64,000 bases of DNA from Acanthosepion pharaonis (lineage: Eukaryota > Mollusca > Cephalopoda > Sepiida > Sepiidae), in NCBI GenBank assembly GCA_903632075.3, contig CAHIKZ030005201.1, forward strand, positions 132,501-196,500. Reading direction: 5' to 3'. Below, one piece after another: positions 37,771-49,110 of the stretch (positions within the stretch are counted from its first letter, which is position 1; each line of letters opens with the position of its first letter). Under the pieces are notes generated by a model. The model had not been told where the DNA came from. It saw only the letters and a program-made list of their open reading frames with translations, and searched no databases. The translations under genes were made by a program, and so were the position numbers.

Positions 37771-39734
37771 ATTAGGTACTTCAATGAAATCGCTAAAAAA
37801 GAGCATAGCTTGATGAAAAAGAACCCAACTGAAAATTAAAAACTAAATTTTATTGTCTAAATGCTTATGTTATTATTAAGAGGAAAGACCAAAGTTTTTT
37901 GGGTTTTTTTTTTAATTATTTTAAAAAAATTTCCTTCTTTTTAGAACATTCTAAATTTTGAGTAAAAAAAAACTTTTTTCTATTTGTATCAGCGGAACTA
38001 GTAAATAACAGAATTTTTAGCATGTTTTTTTGGTATGACACACATTAATTTGAAAAATCGTGCAAAAATAGAAATAATTATCGGATGTTAATGAAACTTT
38101 CAGGAACTATTCACAGATGATCGAAATTATTATGTTTTTTTTATGAAAGTCATGGTAGAAATATTTTTTAAAAATATTTATTACCCCCCAACTAATTTTA
38201 TGAAAACGCTTAGAAATTGATCGCATCCATTTTAGTGATTACAATAATTAAAAGCACAGGGCTTTGAGGAATGCAAATCATGTTTTTTTTGTTTTAATTG
38301 ATACGCAGTACCTGAAAATCAGCTCTGAATTGTAACATACAAAACTCAATAAAACAAAGATATTATTTAATTTCAAATGCTTTTATTTGTTTTAAGTTGT
38401 TTTTATGAATATGGACAATATTTTCTGAAAGCAAAAAATTTTTTCGATGAAAATGAATTTTTAATACAATTATTTGTTATTTCATTAATTATAATAGATT
38501 TTACATTTAAGTTGTTAAAATATTATAAAATTAGTTAAAAGTTTGATCGGCTTTCATAAGTGTCCTTATGAGATAGATCTTTTTTTAGCGTGTTCTAAAT
38601 TGTATCATTTTGACTAATCAGAAGATACCCAGTAATTAAGAAATGTAATTTTGTGCTTATAATCGAGCTGTAATTATAAAATACGGAAGACCAACCAGAA
38701 TATAATTAAGTTGCGTTATTTGAGTTAAGCATTGTTCTCCGCTGTTAAGGCCTTTACTTTTATGAAACATGTGTGGAGAAGTTAATTTGATTTTTCAATT
38801 TCAACTGAGAAGGGTACCTACAAGTATCAGTATCATCTTATGAAATTTATATGATCTTATTTTTTATATTAATTTCAGTTACGACATTTTTTCCATAAAT
38901 GAAATATCAAAATTAATAAAATGAATGCAAATACAAATAACAGTAGAATGTAATAAATGTACATAAAATTATAGTATTTTATGTACAATTCTGATAAAAT
39001 TTCATAAGAAAGGTACCTATAAATTAATTAGATACCTTTAAGAAATATGAAATTTAATGTCACTCTTAACAGTTTTATTTTAATTTCTTTACAATATATT
39101 TCCCATAAAGCATCATAAACGTAAAGGTGAAAGCTAACTAAGTACAAAAAAAAAAAAAAAAAAAAAAAAAAATAGGCCGCTGAAAGTGTTGAAAATAACG
39201 GGGCAAATAATTTGTTTACGTAAATGTAAATTATTTCACTTTTCTCCTTCCGTAGAACAAATTAGCCTCATGGAATTTGTAAATATATCATTCATCACAT
39301 GTCAAGAGACGTGAAAGTTTATGACCTGCTTTTTGTTTTATTTTCAAATTACATCTTTTTTTGGCACAAAAGCTAAGTTAAGTTTGGTTCAAAATATTTT
39401 AAATAAACATTATAATTTCTGATTTTCTTAAAATAAGTTTTGAAAAATGATAATTGATATTTAAAAAAAATTTCAAAGTCAGATTTCCAGTTTTTTTTTT
39501 TAAAATGGAAAAAAAATGGTCAATTTTGCTGACTCAAAAAACTAGATTTTTAACGAAAATTTGGACGTGCTAGAACGATTAAAAATGGAAAAAAATACCC
39601 CAAAATACTTTGACCTTTCCTCTTAATAATAAACATTTAGATGATAAAATGTTGTTTTTTTCAAGTTTGGTGTCTTTTTCATCATGCTATGCTTTTTTTT
39701 TTAGTGATCTCGTGGAGGTACCTAAGTTACACCC

Positions 39735-39736
<2 letters not shown>
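37757..39736. mobile_element. Non-autonomous DNA transposon with long inverted ends, copy B
   Basis: Counterpart of 22146-24093. In this copy the outer ends match better: the left end carries taggtacttcaatgaaatcg and gcatagcttgatgaaaaaga, and the right end carries the inverse with few changes. The inner TIR word starts at 37870 and its partner ends at 39632. Confidence 0.65.

Positions 39737-39786
<50 letters not shown>
39737..39786. repeat. (TG)n(TA)n microsatellite, copy B
   Basis: Longer than its copy A counterpart. Confidence 0.95.
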
Positions 39787-39788
<2 letters not shown>

Positions 39789-40180
39789 ATATAGTGGATA
39801 GTAGGAGTAATATGGTGGAGTAGTGGATAGAATTGAGGAATCGGAGAGCCAAGTTTGAATTCCAGGTAAATCCATTACATTCACTTATGTGCTAATACTC
39901 TTTGGGAAAGGTATTAAGCCTCTTCTCCCTCCAGTTATGGCCAAATAGGACAGACTGGGCTCTATAGCCTGGATGGTAACTAGTCTAGGAGAAGGAAACT
40001 CTGAATTCAAAAACTTGCAGAGGGCTATTTGGAGACCTTGTAGCACATACTGCAGCAGATCTCTGTATTCAGCCCTTCAAAAAGTGTGGTTAGTTCTGCA
40101 CAAAGCCTTCACCACTATAATCAAATCATATATGCTGGTGTCTGGACTGCCGGTTCCTACGGACTGAGCTGCTTAACCCT
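39785..40180 (+). mobile_element. tRNA-derived SINE, copy B
   Basis: Box A-like tagtggatagaattgagg and box B-like GTTTGAATTCCAGG (about 39852-39866) lie about 30 bases apart. A long body follows with gacagactgggctctatagc and tgcagcagatctctgtattc, ending near 40180 before a TA run. The long body sets it apart from the other SINE families in the window. Confidence 0.6.
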
Positions 40181-40206
40181 CATACATCAAATACGAGGGA
40201 AGAGTC

Positions 40207-40249
<43 letters not shown>

Positions 40250-40251
<2 letters not shown>

Positions 40252-41072
40252 TTAAGTTATATTTAAGCTGATATTAATTCAGGTATTTTTGTTAGATTTA
40301 ACCTAATGATTTTCTTATTTACAGGATGTTATCAATTTTTCACTTACAGAAGTAAAATGTCTTGTTGAATGGCATATTTTCTGCCTAACACAAACTGACA
40401 TGTAATCCAAATTTGCTATAGATAAAAAAACAAAAAATAAATTTCTACAGTGTGCAACAGAAATGCCTACCACATAAGACATCAGTGGCAATAGTGTCTT
40501 TATCAAGCTCATGTCTTACCATTATGTGGGAGGTATTTCTGCCATACCCTGTATAAACATACTAATATAGTAATATCCTTAGGCCAGTAATATTTCTCTC
40601 GTTACTATGCATTTTTTATATTATAAAGACCTTTCAAGAGTTTGGGTCATACATTAATCAAGAATAAAACTTTTGGCTAAGGACAAAAGGTCTTTACTTG
40701 CATTTAGAAAATAAAAATACATTTGTTCAAAGTAATTTCTTTTGGTAGATCTCTAAGCATTTTAACAAAGAATCTGATTTTTCAAAGTCGAATCCCATCT
40801 ACTTTTCTTGCCAGCTTAGAGTATAATTATCCTACAATTAGATATTCCAATTTTTATAATTTCATAAATATGAAAATTAACATTACTGCAAAATTTTAAA
40901 AAAAAAAGTGTAAAATCTGCATTTCCCAAGTTATACTTGCAGAAATTTGGCAAAGTGATAAAAAAGAAAAGTTGCAGATAAGCTAATTTGATTTTAATAT
41001 CTATTAAGACCAATAGGATTTTAATTGCCAGATTAATCAAAGTTTAAACAAACCAGAGTCATCATTCATCAA
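40250..41072. other. AT-rich spacer, copy B
   Basis: Nothing recognised on either strand. Confidence 0.45.
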
Positions 41073-41690
41073 TGTGGCAGGGACGATATCACCCATGAAA
41101 TAATAATGAAGGAGGATATGCTGTAAAACAGAAAACAAGTGAAAGAGGTGTTTTCGAATAACCAAGATGTTAATATGTTGTAAAGACTGTTACTGAAGTG
41201 GAGGGTGAAGAAGCGAAATACTGCTGCTAACATCTAAATACTGTTACTCCTGCTACTATTAAAGCTACTGAGAATGGGAACATCAAAGGTTGTAGTAATT
41301 GTGCTAAGAACAGACCAAAAAGGGTTAAAACAAAGGCCACATCTCTCCTTTACCAAAATTATTCGAAGTATTTGTTTGGTTATTGTTCACATACAATCAA
41401 CTTTTTTTGTGTTTGCTTATATATAACTTATCCTTTCAAAATCTTTCAAAATCAACTTAGTTATATTTATTTTTCTGTTAACCTGATTCTCACCTGACGA
41501 ACTCACAGGTGGATCAATGGAGAGCTTCTGGATTTCTCCAATCTGATGACCACTCTCCAGGATCAAAACGTGGTTGGGAGTGGCTTCAAATTGACATTGG
41601 GAACCAGAGAGTTGTGTCTAACCTGTAATACTGGACCAACAACCAGTCTTGTGGAGTGCATGGGTTGAGTGTGGTGAGGATACAGTGTTA
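41073..41690 (+). repeat. 5' LTR
   Basis: Starts TGTGGCAGGGACG, matching the 3' LTR start TGTGACAGAGGAAA, and follows it to gaggatacagtgtta. Shared words include ggaggatatgc.gtaaaacag, ttttcgaataaccaagatgt, gctaagaacagaccaaaaa and ggaccaatggagagcttc-like. The right boundary is uncertain by about ten bases and no clear tRNA-type primer site follows it. Confidence 0.65.
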
Positions 41691-42079
41691 AAATTTGTTT
41701 GCCGTGACCAAGATTTGACCCAAGAGATACCAGAGGACATTAAAGGAAAAGAGTTACAATTGACGCTGCGATCAAAGATTATACCCAAGAATTACCGAGA
41801 AGACATTGGAATCAAAAGATTATATTGATCCAAAGAGCCAATAGTTACAGGAACAACAAAACAGCAGCAGAAGCAATTAATTGAGGAACACTGCCAGAAT
41901 AGATGAGTATTGCTGGGTCAGACAGTACAGAGGGATAAGCTACGGTCCTTTAAATAATGGCGGCCTTTAGGAGACTGTTAGGTGGGATGAATATTACCCT
42001 CCTACCAAAAGCAACCCAGCTGAGTTTCATGATTGGCTGGTAGCTGTACCATAGAAACAGCTGGTATATGGGTTGACAG

Positions 42080-43088
42080 ACTGGGGAGATAGTGCTGTTG
42101 GCATATGAGGCAGCAGCAGAACCAGTCTCAAAATTTATTAGGGGCTTATACAGGGAAAACTTACAGATAACATGGGACAAGCTGAAGGGAACCCTAATCA
42201 GACTATATACTAGCAAATGAACAACCATAGAGGCATTTCAAAAATTGTTTAGGATTAAACAGGAAGTAGGGGAAACTCTAGAAGACCTTGGAGATAGGAT
42301 GATGAGATTAGCGGGTTTAGCATTCCCGAATATGGAAAGAAGAGAAAATGAGGCCATTCAGGCATTGTTAGCAGATGCATTCATGGACACCATTCATGAT
42401 AATGATGTGAGTGGTGACGTCCTGAAGGAGAGGCTCTAGGGATAACTAAAAATAGCGAGAGGATCTGGGAGAGGGTAAGAAATGGCAGAGACCAGGGAAC
42501 CCAAAGACCTAGGGGGTGGAAAAGTACAGAGAAGGGCTCCAGGAATGGGATAGTGAACATAAAACCCAGTAGACACGAATGAAGAGGATTGGGAGGATGA
42601 GGCTGACCACAACCAGAAGGAACGGGAAATACAGTATGAATTTTATAAGTCCACTCCTGGCCAGTATGGGCTGATATGCTGGACCTGCAATTATGGAGAA
42701 CACAGAGCCAGAGACTGTCCCACCAATTGAGGAAACCCCAGATCTCTTGGTCTGAATTGCACTAAGTGCGGAAGTTTTGGCCACAAGGCAAAGTGGTGCA
42801 CAGAAAGTGGATTAAGCAAAAAGACACTCTAGTACCCTCCCCCACCCCCAAGAAGAGCGAGGGAAAACGACAGTGGGACCCCCGTAGAGAAATAAGAGGC
42901 AGAGTGGCCCCAATAAAAATAAGACCTCTGAATTACTGGACATGCGGTGTGGCAGGACATTTTTCAGCCAACTGTAAAGGGCGAAGCTGCTGGCAATGTG
43001 GAAAGGTTAGACACTTGAGAAGTAACTGTCTGGAGAAAAAGGGTGGAAGGGGAGAGGCAATGAGCCCCCCCCCCCCATTGCATGCGTG
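42080..43088 (+). pseudogene. Gag relic with zinc knuckles
   Basis: A capsid-like segment reads in pieces from about 42100, including an open stretch at 42245-42439 (FRIKQEVGETLEDLGDRMMR, then LAGLAFP) typical of retrotransposon Gag. The nucleocapsid part follows with CCHC knuckles: CTKCGSFGHKAKWC near 42762-42803 and, in another frame, CGVAGHFSANC and CWQCGKVRHLRSNC at 42943-43030. Gag would form the particle and bind element RNA through the knuckles. At least three frame breaks and an internal stop near 42729 make it non-functional. A run of C at 43067-43076 ends it. Confidence 0.7.
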
Positions 43089-43189
43089 ACACTACTGGCT
43101 GTGGACTGGATTACTTCCTCGGATGCTTATGCAGATCAATAACCATAAGAAGTGACAGAAGGCAACAAAAGTAAAAGTGAACCCTCATC

Positions 43190-45110
43190 TCATTGCAGAT
43201 ATGGACAAAGGAAAAACCACTGGTAGCACTGGCACTGCTTTTGACAGTGCCTGGGAGCGCAGCGAAAATACTGTATTTAAAAAGATCAAAATGGTTGATA
43301 ACCCTAGTGATAGATTTGCAACCATATGAAGAATTATTAGCTCATTTAGAAATGGAAATAAAGCTTGGTAAGGCTAGAACACAAGTAGCTCAGAATTAGT
43401 TACAGAATGAAGAGTACCACCATATAATGTATCCCTTGGCCCAAGAATCCCTGATAGACAATGGAAAAACGAGTCTATACCTGAAGGAGGTAGAGCTATT
43501 ACACACTAGAAGGGGGAAAAAAAAAAACAAAAAAAAACACTACCTATTGTAGGGAAGGCATTAAGTGTATTATTTGGAAGTGTCAGAAGATGATGTAAGG
43601 ATGATTAGGAGGAAATTGAAAGACGTGGAAAGGAATCAACAATAGATCAAATAGCTAGAGAGAGTGTATCCATTCATAATGTTACAAGGTTGGAATTAGC
43701 TAAGAACAGAGGTAGCATTAATTGGTTAATTTTCCATTTGCAAAGTTTTAAAGAGGTGTTCAATGTAACAGGATCCCCAGCAGTGGAACTGAGAGGATTA
43801 GAGGGGTTTTTACAACAATATTTCCAGTTGTCGATAACAAGTAAAGTCCGTCAAACCAGTCAATCATTAACCGTATTACTAGAGCATGTGAGAGCTCAGT
43901 TGGATATGCTATCACCAAGTATAACAACAACCTGGTTAAGAGAAGTGTTGTTGGGAATACAGGCTAGATTACCTCATCACCTTAGGTTACTTGTAGACCC
44001 CACCAAGCAATTATGGAATTATTAGTGCCCTAGAGTGTACCACCTTATTGGAAAATAAGTTATTAATACTATTATCAGTTAGTCTGTTAGGTAGGGATAG
44101 TACCTTCAAAATATACCTGATAAAAAGAAATCTTCCTATCCCATATCCTAATGCAAATCAAAAATTAGAAGCTGTGGCGAGGTACGAGGTGGAAGCAGAC
44201 TTTTTAGCCTTGAATTTGGCCAGAACAAAATTTATGTTGTTAACGAGTGAAGAAATAGAGGTAAAGTTGATGCTTTAAGCACCTGTGTATCTGCAAACCC
44301 AATTTATGTGACTCGTAGTCATGATCTGGGTGTATTTCAGCTATTTAGGAAAAATAAAAGAGGAATTAAGGAGAATTGTCAAATAGAAGTATTGCCCAGT
44401 ATTACATTTTCTTCAGCAATTCGCATATGGGATGGCATTTGGGCAGTAGCCACCAAAGAGAATTATTGGAGGTCTGTGAAGAAAAGCCCACTAGAACTAT
44501 AAGAGTGGGGCCACCATTATTTATTGTAGAATTACCAATGAGGTGTAGCACCCATGGATCCTTGATGTCACTTCCCCCTTATAACCAGGCAGAAGAAAAA
44601 TTTGAGGAAAACGAATCTTTCCTGAAATTAATGCCAATCAATGTGAGTGAATGGAAAGAATTATGGGAACCTACAGTAAAGGAATTCCCAAGATTTCTTT
44701 AAAGAAAATGCCAGACTTCTTGAAGCCCCTTCGAAAAAATTACCCTAGAAGAGTTGGAATCTAAATTAAGCATGGTCGGAAGAACTAGTTCGAATTGGAA
44801 GGAGAGTATGAGTACTATGATAGTTTGGCTGACTGTTTTGGGCTCCTTATTGATTATTTTAGGAGTAATAATCTTGTGGATAAAGAGGCAAGCAAAGTTA
44901 TCATGCAAACAGAGTGAACTGGCTGGTAAGTACCCAAGCGAAAGAGGGATTCCATTAGGTGAACTTTATAAGAGCATAACCAATGCAGATGTGAACAAAC
45001 CTACCATGGAGTTACGAGTTGAACCAACAACTGTTGGAGAATGCCCCGAATCCACAATAGAGATCGTCAAGCCCCCTGTTAAATCAAGGCAGGGCAGAAA
45101 AGAGAAGTGA
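43190..45110 (+). pseudogene. Env-like glycoprotein relic
   Basis: A hydrophobic signal-like segment (PLVALALLLTV) lies near 43212-43244, just after a splice-acceptor-like cattgcag at 43191-43198. A glycine/LFG word and an acidic SEDDV word near 43550-43600 resemble the region around the fusion peptide of insect errantivirus and baculovirus F-type Env proteins. Long open pieces follow at 43690-44025, 44048-44278, 44308-44502 and 44376-44702. Near the end, 44820-44890 encodes a membrane segment (VLGSLLIILGVIILW) followed by a basic residue stretch and a cytoplasmic tail. The role would be membrane fusion of an enveloped particle. Several frameshifts and stops show it is dead. The F-type assignment is inference. 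Confidence 0.55.
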
Positions 45111-45214
45111 ATAAAAAAAGAGAAGTGAATAAAGACTGTGACTAACTGAGCAGTAAGGAATACTGAGGGCTCCATAAGTAATTGAAATAGAAATTGTTAT
45201 TTTGCTTATTGAAG

Positions 45215-45375
45215 ATTCACCTTCATCCCTGCCATGTGCCAACAGCTTAGTGGTAGAATTCCCAACTGACACCAATTCAGTCGGATTTCGATCCTAGCTA
45301 GAGGCAACCAGACGTCTAGCCACACTGATGAGCTGTGATACAGCAAAACTGTCTGCGGATGACACACACATATAT
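45215..45375 (+). mobile_element. tRNA-derived SINE nested in the LTR element
   Basis: Box A-like AGCTTAGTGGTAGAATTC (about 45242-45259) and box B-like GATTTCGATCC (about 45283-45293) are followed by a short body ending in ctgtctgcggatgac and a CA/TA microsatellite. It lies between the env stop and the polypurine tract, so it inserted after the retroelement. Confidence 0.65.
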
Positions 45376-45650
45376 ATATATATATATTTTATACACACAC
45401 ACCTTACAGTAGAATTATTATTCCACATGTGGAATATCAGAACTGCTATGGTCTGTTGAGGGCTACTAAACTGACAAGAACTTTAATCTTTGAATTGATT
45501 TAAAGAAACTTTAAATTTTTTTCTTTCCTTTTTACTTTTGGATGAAGTAATACCTGCACAATGGACAATTGCATTAGTGGAATTTTCTTTTCTTTTTTTG
45601 CTTTTTTTAATAGTCACTGGACTATATATGTCAATTATGAGTAATAGATG

Positions 45651-45669
45651 AAAAAGGGTAAGGGAGAGA
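45651..45669 (+). promoter_or_regulatory. Polypurine tract
   Basis: AAAAAGGGTAAGGGAGAGA directly precedes the TG of the 3' LTR, the place where plus-strand DNA synthesis is primed in LTR elements. One T interrupts it. Confidence 0.75.
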
Positions 45670-46504
45670 TGTGACAGAGGAAACATCACCTCTGAAATAG
45701 GAATTACGATGATAATAAAGGAGGATATGCCGTAAAACAGAAAACACCAAGTGAAGAGAGGCGTTTTCGAATAACCAAGATGTTAATATGCTGCAAAGAC
45801 TTTGAAATGTAAATGTTACAGAAAGTTAATTTAGAACACAAAATACAATCTTTTTGTAAGTGTACAAAGGATATCAGATTACTAATAGAAAATTACTGGA
45901 ACAATAATTTGGAACTTTTAGAAAAAGAAATTGATTTTGACACTATAAGAATCGAAGTTAAAATTAAAGATGTTTTGATCTAGAATTTATTTTTAAAACA
46001 AGAATCTAGTTTAGAGCGGCAGAATAATTAATAGCGAGGTGATAAACAATAGCATCTTGTTGTAAACCTTGGAAACCAATAAATGAAAAAGGAAATTGTT
46101 TATTATCGGAGGAGTGAAGTTGTACTTTGGTAGGATGTCAGTATGTTCACACTAGAAAAATAGATAAGTCACCAGTCTGGGACACATGAGGCCATTCTCT
46201 TAATAAAGAGTTGAGACAACCGGAGGAGGTAGAGAGTTTTATTTTTTTCAGTCTTTGAATGCAGTCAAACTGAGTGGAGAGACATCAGAGATTGAAAAGG
46301 AATAGTCTGCTGTGTGTTGCTGAAGCTGAGGGTGAAAAAGTGAAACATCACTGCTAACATCCAAGTACTGCTACTTCTATTACTACTACTGAGAATGGGA
46401 AGATTAAAGGTTGCAGTAATTGCGCTAAGAACAGACCAAAAAGGGGTTAAAACAAAGGCCACATCTCTCCTTTGCCAAAATCATTCAAAGTATTTGTGTT
46501 TGGT

Positions 46505-46542
<38 letters not shown>

Positions 46543-46822
46543 TCTCTTTTGTCCTTTCAAACGGTTTCAGAATTAACTTGGTTATATATTTATTTTTCTG
46601 TTAACCTGATTCTCACCTGACGAACTTGCAGGTGGACCAATGGAGAGCTTCCGGATTTCTATCTAAAGACCACTCTCAAGATCAAAACAATCACAACATG
46701 GCTGGAGTGTGGCTTCAAATTGACATTGGGAACCGGAGATTTGTGTCTAATCTGTTAATACTTGACCAATGGCTAGTTTTGTGGAGTGCATGTGTCCAGT
46801 GGGGTGAGGATACATTGTTACA
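45670..46822 (+). repeat. 3' LTR with a 500-base extra segment
   Basis: Matches the 5' LTR at both ends, but carries about 500 extra bases at roughly 45805-46318 and a TA/CA microsatellite at 46505-46544. The extra segment may be an insertion here or a deletion in the 5' LTR. The LTR pair is diverged, so the element is old. Confidence 0.65.
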
Positions 46823-46829
46823 GAAGTCT
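46631..46829 (+). other. Discoidin-like open stretch inside the LTR
   Basis: After a splice-acceptor-like acttgcag (46623-46630) the frame is open for 66 codons and reads WRASGFLSKDHS and then WLQIDIGNRRFVSNL. In substance W-x-ASGF, a polar loop, WLQIDIG and a following valine fit the first half of an F5/8 type C (discoidin) domain. The 5' LTR has the same stretch at 41510-41690, also preceded by a cag and containing WLQIDIG, but with a stop after VSNL. Either an exon was captured into the LTR or the resemblance is chance. Confidence 0.35.
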
Positions 46830-49064
46830 TAATACCAATTGATTGATTTTTTTTCCCTAATATTTACCAGAACTATCTTTTTTTTTTTTTTAAATCATAA
46901 CAATCCACGCAAGGCAATAAATTCATTAAGATTCGGGAGGAGCAGGGGTTACTGAGTGTGAAAGAATAAGAGAAAAAGAAAAACATTAAGGAAGAGAACA
47001 ATAAAAGAACAGGAATTAAGATAACATTCCATTTAAATTTTTAACTGGAAATAAGGATAGAAGAGTTCCACAAGTGGGGGAAAAAAAAAAAAATAAATAA
47101 ATTAGCATAAAACTTATGGTTACATCGTAAATCTTTGGATAAGGAGCTTACAGAATTTACTAGAATCTGAATTCTCTCAAAATACTCTAATCATTCTGAA
47201 TTAGAATGGAAAAATATTTTTAGATTTCAACTAAAACAGCTGAAATGAATAGAAGCTATAGAAAGTGAAATTTTATGATAATCATACCATAAATTAAAAA
47301 AAAACAAAAAAACTGTATACAGAAAAGAAAACTACACTAACTACTAATAAGTAATTTTAAACGGTTACATTGTAAGCAAATATTTTGGCTTTCAGTTTCG
47401 CATGGTTAAATACTGAATTAACTCCCTTATATTGAATTATCCAGCTTCATATTCTGAGCACATTTTAAAAATATAACCATATTCAACATTTAATAAAGAT
47501 TTAAAATTCATAAAATGAAAAAGTGGGACTTCCTTCCCCACTTTGAATATGACGTCTTGCATCTGAAGTAAGAATTTATTTCAAGTAAGTTAATTGATCT
47601 CGTGAAAAAAAAAAAAAAAAAAAAATTTTTTTTCGTTTTCCAAAGTCTGGTTCTAGCTAGTTTCTAAATTTGCTACTAATGTGTACTCAGAATATGAGGC
47701 TAAGGGAAAAAAAATGTAAAAGTATTTTGACAGGCTAAAATTAATTGTTTCAGGCAGATAATTGAAAGAATCTTTTTTTATCGAAAAGCTTTGATATTGT
47801 GCAGTCGTGTACTAGTAAAATCTGTACCAAGGGTAAGGTCACATCAGGTGTGTAATTATGTACCTAACAGGGATTGGCACGTGTCCAAGTGAGTGAATCA
47901 TTAGTAATTAGCGACCATTCATCGTGGAAAAAAAAAAAAAAAAAAAAAAAAAAATCACCCTCCCTCCAAATCATTTTTTTTTTTTTAAATCCTAATGTAA
48001 AGTTGAAGAGAAATTTAAGTTGCAAAATAAAAAAATGTCATGTTAGAAAAATAATTTAAATTTTGCATTGTAGATAAAATTTAATTTGTAACAGGTCATT
48101 TTTGTACTGCTGGTGTACCTTTATTAAGGAGAAAAACATTATTTTTACCTAAAATAAAGTTCAGTTTTTTCTTTTTTTATGGCTACAAAACGGGTCATTT
48201 TCTCCAGAGGAAATAATATATTGACAAAAAAAACTAAAGTAAAACAGTTTCTAGAAATACGAAAGAAGCAGTCTACCTTAAATTTAGAAATTTACGCACT
48301 TTCACTGGACGGAAATTTATTGATAAAATATGGATGAAAAAATGTTATCAAAAAAATATGAAATTTGTATGCAGTTTATAACACTTTTTAAGGGTTCGTG
48401 TCTTTGATAACGATTTACCGGTTTTGTTTTTAAACGATGGCGATAAATATTTTTTATGGTCACATAATTGTATGCGAGAAATAAACTAAAAAAAAAAAAA
48501 AAAAAAAATTATAAAGTTTTTCTAAACTGAATATATTGAATTTGCTGGCATCACCCAAAAACGCCAAACACAAACAGGAAAAAAGGGAAACACTGATAAA
48601 ACAATGCAATTAAAAAGAAAAAAAATTAAAAGAATTTTAATTATTTTTTTTTTTTTTTTTAAGAGTCAAAGAAACTTGGAAGTGTGAGGTTATTTTTAAA
48701 AGACAAAGAAAATAAATACGAGTATGTCTTCAAATAATAAAAAGAAGAGTATTATTGAGAGATACTTTAAAGGCTTTCAAAGCAATCAAATCGATTACTT
48801 ACTTGACATGTGAAAAATAGTCTAAACTCTATACAAGAACTACAACCAAATGTAGTCGCTTATTGTAGTATTCCTTCGTAGCTTTTGTGGGGAAGGGTTC
48901 TTAGAAATGGTTAAAAAGGGGCAAATGAGTTTCTTTTGAAAATGAACGGCCGGTCAAGTGTCCTTGAAAGAAAGCGACAAACAAAACGACAGTAATACTG
49001 ATTAATGAGGCAAGTAGCAAGAAAAACGGTAGTCACTGGTAACACAAAATCAGCACTAATAACA

Positions 49065-49110
<46 letters not shown>

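Larger units (their letters stand above)
27891..43543 (+). repeat. Copy B of the 15.5 kb direct duplication
   Basis: This is the downstream copy. Between A and B lies a filler of 18 bases (27873-27890). Copy B reads without a break into the rest of the env relic and the 3' LTR, so it holds the ancestral right-hand junction. Copy A holds the left-hand junction with the microsatellite. Copy B keeps gag zinc knuckles that are lost in A. Confidence 0.9.
41073..46822 (+). mobile_element. LTR retroelement with gag and env but no pol
   Basis: Two long direct repeats (41073-41690 and 45670-46822) enclose a gag-like region, an env-like region, a nested SINE and a polypurine tract next to the 3' LTR. 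The short stretch between the last gag zinc knuckle (about 43065) and the env start (about 43190) has no protease, reverse transcriptase or integrase. Either pol was deleted or the copy derives from a spliced or recombined transcript. No target duplication could be found. Every protein frame is broken. The 5' LTR, gag and env start are repeated in copy A at 25430-27872. Confidence 0.65.
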
